From contig VMEY01000065.1 of NCBI GenBank assembly GCA_007375785.1, forward strand, positions 1 to 9,412: a stretch of DNA of 9,412 bases, given 5' to 3'. Of this stretch, positions 7,536 through 9,412 are shown in pieces; position 1 is the stretch's first letter; each line of letters starts with the position of its first letter. The position numbers and the translations under genes are program-made. The notes beneath the pieces are model-generated. The model made no database searches. It was not told where the DNA came from and saw only the letters and a list, made by a program, of their open reading frames with translations. The stretch is from Parcubacteria group bacterium Athens0416_74 (GTDB taxonomy: Bacteria > Patescibacteriota > Minisyncoccia > Phycocordibacterales > UBA2100).

Positions 7536-7574
7536 TGTACTGGCTCAAACAATCTGGTCGTGGTTAAATTCAGC

Positions 7575-8375
7575 ATGAAAAAAATTATCTTTGCTCTATT
7601 GAAAGGCGTTGGCGCCTTCGTGCCGCAGACGGTGCCTGAGCTCATATATACCAGTCTTCCCAAATTCATCAAAAGACCGGTAAACGCTCTCCTCATGTCG
7701 TTTATTCCCGAGTACATCAAGATCGGATCAGTCGAAATTGCCCTCAACAACGAGGACCCTGTTGTGTGTGGCGCGCTGACTCTCGGAGTGTATGAGAAAT
7801 GTGAATCGAAACTTATTCAGGAGAAGTTGAAACCGGGGATGACGTTTGTCGACCTCGGTGCCAACGTCGGGCTGTACACCGCCCTCGCGGCATCTATCGT
7901 GGGAAAGGAGGGCAGAGTGTACGCATTTGAACCTGATACGGATAACTTTTCGTTCTTGAATAAAACTGTTCGTAAGAATGGATTCACAAATACGAAATGT
8001 CTAAAAACAGCAATCTCGGATCATAATGGCACAGGAAGATTGTTTTTCTCTAAAGAAAATTTCGGTGACCATCGGATTTTCGGCTCCGAAAATGAAAGGG
8101 GCAGCACTGAAATCGAGCTTATGACCCTCGATCATTTTGTTGAGACGAATTCAATATCAAACGTCGATTTCATAAAAATGGACATTCAAGGAGCTGAGGG
8201 ACTCGCAATAAAAGGCATGGAGGTGGTTCTAAAGAATAATCCGCATATGCAGATCTTTGCGGAATTCTGGCCTGAGGGGATTTCGAAAACGGGAGAGTCG
8301 CCAAAGGATTTTTTGAAAACCCTCGTTCGTCACGTCCACGGGAGAGAATTTGCCAACTTGTACTGCACTCGCTAG
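7575..8375 (+). CDS. FkbM family methyltransferase
   Basis: The product has 266 residues from ATG 7575; GTG 7560 in the same frame would add five residues. Neither start has a Shine-Dalgarno, and ATG followed by KKIIFALLKG looks the more natural. SAM-binding motifs are intact: TFVDLGANVGLYT with Asp93 and Gly95, then YAFEPD with Glu119. The FkbM signature FIKMDIQGAEG follows with Asp203 and Glu208, and then AEFWPEG. FkbM enzymes are O-methyltransferases acting on hydroxyls of sugars or secondary metabolites, which here suggests glycan methylation. The C-terminus goes from FLKTLVRH straight to HGREFANLYCTR. From memory of the family I expected roughly 25 more residues between those blocks, so an in-frame loss is possible. 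Base composition is AT-rich for this window, like its upstream neighbour. Confidence 0.88.
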   Translation: MKKIIFALLKGVGAFVPQTVPELIYTSLPKFIKRPVNALLMSFIPEYIKIGSVEIALNNEDPVVCGALTLGVYEKCESKLIQEKLKPGMTFVDLGANVGLYTALAASIVGKEGRVYAFEPDTDNFSFLNKTVRKNGFTNTKCLKTAISDHNGTGRLFFSKENFGDHRIFGSENERGSTEIELMTLDHFVETNSISNVDFIKMDIQGAEGLAIKGMEVVLKNNPHMQIFAEFWPEGISKTGESPKDFLKTLVRHVHGREFANLYCTR

Positions 8376-8379
8376 CTCC

Positions 8380-8410
8380 TTGCTTGCGGCGCCTCACCGT
8401 CGTCTATATA
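8380..8410 (+). promoter_or_regulatory. Weak candidate sigma70-type promoter
   Basis: The 44-base gap between the FkbM stop and the cupin ATG is the largest intergenic space in the window. It contains TTGCTT (8380-8385) and TATATA (8405-8410) separated by 19 bases. If real, transcription would begin almost at the ATG (8420), giving a nearly leaderless message. The spacing is long and the -35 box is imperfect, so this is only a suggestion. Confidence 0.2.
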
Positions 8411-8419
8411 CTTCGTTGT

Positions 8420-8818
8420 ATGAAAATTGAGATTCTCCGACCCTCCTGCAATCTGGAGACGGTCCGGGATGGTCGCGGTGGGATATTCACATGGCTTCCC
8501 GAGGACGCCATTGTCGAGTTCAATATGCTGTACTTTCAGCCAGGAAAGACGAGGGGTCACCATTTTCACCCCGAATTCAATGAATATTTTCTTGTCGTGG
8601 AAGGCTCCGGTGTCATGGTGACGAAGGATTCACCTGACGCGCCGGAGGAGCAAATACACATGAGCCGTGGTTCGTGTGTGCGCACCCCCAAGGGCGTGTC
8701 CCACGCGTTCTATGCAATCACTTCCGTGACCGCCGTCGCCATGCTCTCCAAGAGGTGGGATGACTGCAATCCCCCGATTGTTCGAGTCGATGATCTCAGT
8801 GGAAAGAAGCAGAGCTGA
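8420..8818 (+). CDS. Cupin-fold sugar isomerase/epimerase-like protein (FdtA/WxcM or RmlC-like)
   Basis: The product has 132 residues from ATG 8420; an upstream ATG at 8384 adds 12 residues lying in the intergenic gap and is less likely. It is a single-domain cupin: GRGGIFTWLPED near the N-terminus, GHHFHPEFNEYFLVVEGSG with the metal/substrate-type histidines of cupin motif 1, and TPKGVSHAFYAI as motif 2. A RWDDCNPPIVRVDDL tail closes the protein. The size and motif order fit the dTDP-sugar 3,4-ketoisomerase or 3,5-epimerase-like cupins found in polysaccharide loci. These rearrange 4-keto-6-deoxy sugars, but I cannot assign the exact reaction. It ends 2 bases before the epimerase ATG, so the two are probably co-translated and act on the same nucleotide sugar. 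Confidence 0.8.
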   Translation: MKIEILRPSCNLETVRDGRGGIFTWLPEDAIVEFNMLYFQPGKTRGHHFHPEFNEYFLVVEGSGVMVTKDSPDAPEEQIHMSRGSCVRTPKGVSHAFYAITSVTAVAMLSKRWDDCNPPIVRVDDLSGKKQS

Positions 8819-8820
8819 AC

Positions 8821-9412
8821 ATGGTTTCGATTGCAGTCGTGGGTGCGAACGGATACGTGGGTGGCGCCCTGTGTACTGCGCTCAAAAGCATGCCGAATTA
8901 TGTGGTGCATGCCGTCACGAGGGAGAGTTACGATGAGATGCGCGCGGGAAGGTACGACATCCTTATCAATGCAGCGATGCCTGCAGCTCGCTTTGCAGCA
9001 AAGAACGACCCTCAAAAAGACTTCATCGAGACAGTCGAAAAGACAGCGCAGCTTCTCTATGGCTGGAAGTACGGCAAATTTGTTCAGATTAGTACCGTCT
9101 CGGCTCGCTGCCAGCTCGATACTGTCTACGGCAGGCACAAGGCTGCAGCGGAACAGCTGTGTGACTTTAGTGGGAACCTCATCGTGCGCCTTGGCGCCAT
9201 GTATAGCCCGGAGATACAAAAGGGTGTGCTCGTGGATATGGCGAAAGGGCAAAAGGTATATGTAGATGGCGATAGTCGATACTGTTTTGCGCCTCGCGAC
9301 TTTGTCGCTCGCTGGATTGCGGAGCACCTTGAGAGGGAAGGTATCGTCGAGGTCGGTGCACGCAATGCGATTGCGCTGCGTGATATCGCGAAGCACCTTA
9401 AGAAAGACATCG
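8821..9412 (+). CDS. NAD(P)-dependent sugar epimerase/dehydratase, SDR family (3' partial)
   Basis: The gene starts at ATG 8821, 2 bases after the cupin stop, and runs off the right edge with 197 residues visible. It begins with SIAVVGANGYVGGALC, the Rossmann GxxGxxG glycine motif of extended short-chain dehydrogenases. INAAMPAARF lies in the NAD-contacting strand region, QISTVSARC contains the catalytic Ser/Thr strand, and TVYGRHKAAAE supplies the YxxxK catalytic pair. LIVRLGAMYS follows as the usual strand after the active site. This is the layout of nucleotide-sugar 4-epimerases, 4,6-dehydratases and 4-ketoreductases. A ketoreductase or epimerase acting after the cupin is my guess. A weak purine-rich stretch lies upstream of the start. 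The substrate is unknown. Confidence 0.87.
   Translation, partial: MVSIAVVGANGYVGGALCTALKSMPNYVVHAVTRESYDEMRAGRYDILINAAMPAARFAAKNDPQKDFIETVEKTAQLLYGWKYGKFVQISTVSARCQLDTVYGRHKAAAEQLCDFSGNLIVRLGAMYSPEIQKGVLVDMAKGQKVYVDGDSRYCFAPRDFVARWIAEHLEREGIVEVGARNAIALRDIAKHLKKDI

Noticed and set aside
7535..7567. Ten-codon open frame whose ATG overlaps the stop of the DPM1-like gene
   Set aside because: It is too short, has no coding signal, and most likely arises by chance in the short intergenic spacer.
8710..9396. Antisense open frame of 228 codons opposite the epimerase
   Set aside because: The + frame encodes GxxGxxG and YxxxK in the right order; the antisense product shows no motif.
1..9412. CRISPR arrays, insertion sequences, tRNAs, or a new defence-type system
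   Set aside because: I found no spaced direct repeats, terminal inverted repeats, transposase motifs or cloverleaf-like segments; essentially all the sequence is explained by glycan-synthesis genes.

Overview
The window is a run of ten same-strand coding segments (all +), packed head to tail with overlaps or gaps of a few bases. Both ends are cut: a protein enters from the left edge and a sugar-nucleotide epimerase runs off the right edge. The content is typical of a cell-surface polysaccharide (capsule, exopolysaccharide or surface-glycan) locus: a UDP-sugar-dehydrogenase-like domain, three GT4 (GT-B fold) glycosyltransferase modules, one GT-C membrane glycosyltransferase module, two GT2 glycosyltransferases, two methyltransferases, a sugar-modifying cupin and an NAD-dependent epimerase. 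I see no RNA genes, insertion sequences, CRISPR arrays or clear terminators. Nothing in the gene content points to a defence or mobile system.

Organism: the gene families most resemble those I remember from Candidate Phyla Radiation bacteria (Patescibacteria/Parcubacteria, Kaiserbacteria-like). These include the short UDP-glucose-dehydrogenase-like protein, the GT4 family opening with FHGW and LGKE blocks, and a methyltransferase normally fused to a GT2. The near absence of Shine-Dalgarno sequences and the very tight packing agree with this. It is an inference without a database search.

Layout: 2-1648 is a UDP-glucose-dehydrogenase-like C-terminal half fused in frame to a GT4. 1645-2672 is a second, paralogous GT4 broken by a small frame-shifting deletion near 1905. 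2676-5402 is a GT4 fused to a multi-spanning GT-C. 5406-6780 is a methyltransferase plus GT2 pair that looks like one bifunctional gene split by a second small deletion near 6091-6102. 6777-7535 is a dolichol-phosphate-mannose-synthase-like GT2, 7575-8375 an FkbM-type methyltransferase, 8420-8818 a cupin sugar isomerase/epimerase-like protein, and 8821-9412 an NAD-dependent epimerase.

Likely division of labour: the dehydrogenase-like, cupin and epimerase proteins prepare or modify nucleotide sugars. The GT4 and GT2 enzymes assemble a glycan at the inner face of the membrane, possibly on a polyprenyl phosphate. The GT-C half of the 908-residue protein would use a lipid-linked sugar outside the membrane, and the methyltransferases would decorate the glycan.

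The most notable aspect is structural. Two genes carry small internal deletions that remove conserved motifs and shift frame, a third (FkbM) looks shortened in frame, and the left edge shows a break in both homology and base composition. Either this locus is decaying or diversifying, or the contig carries local assembly errors; reads would decide.
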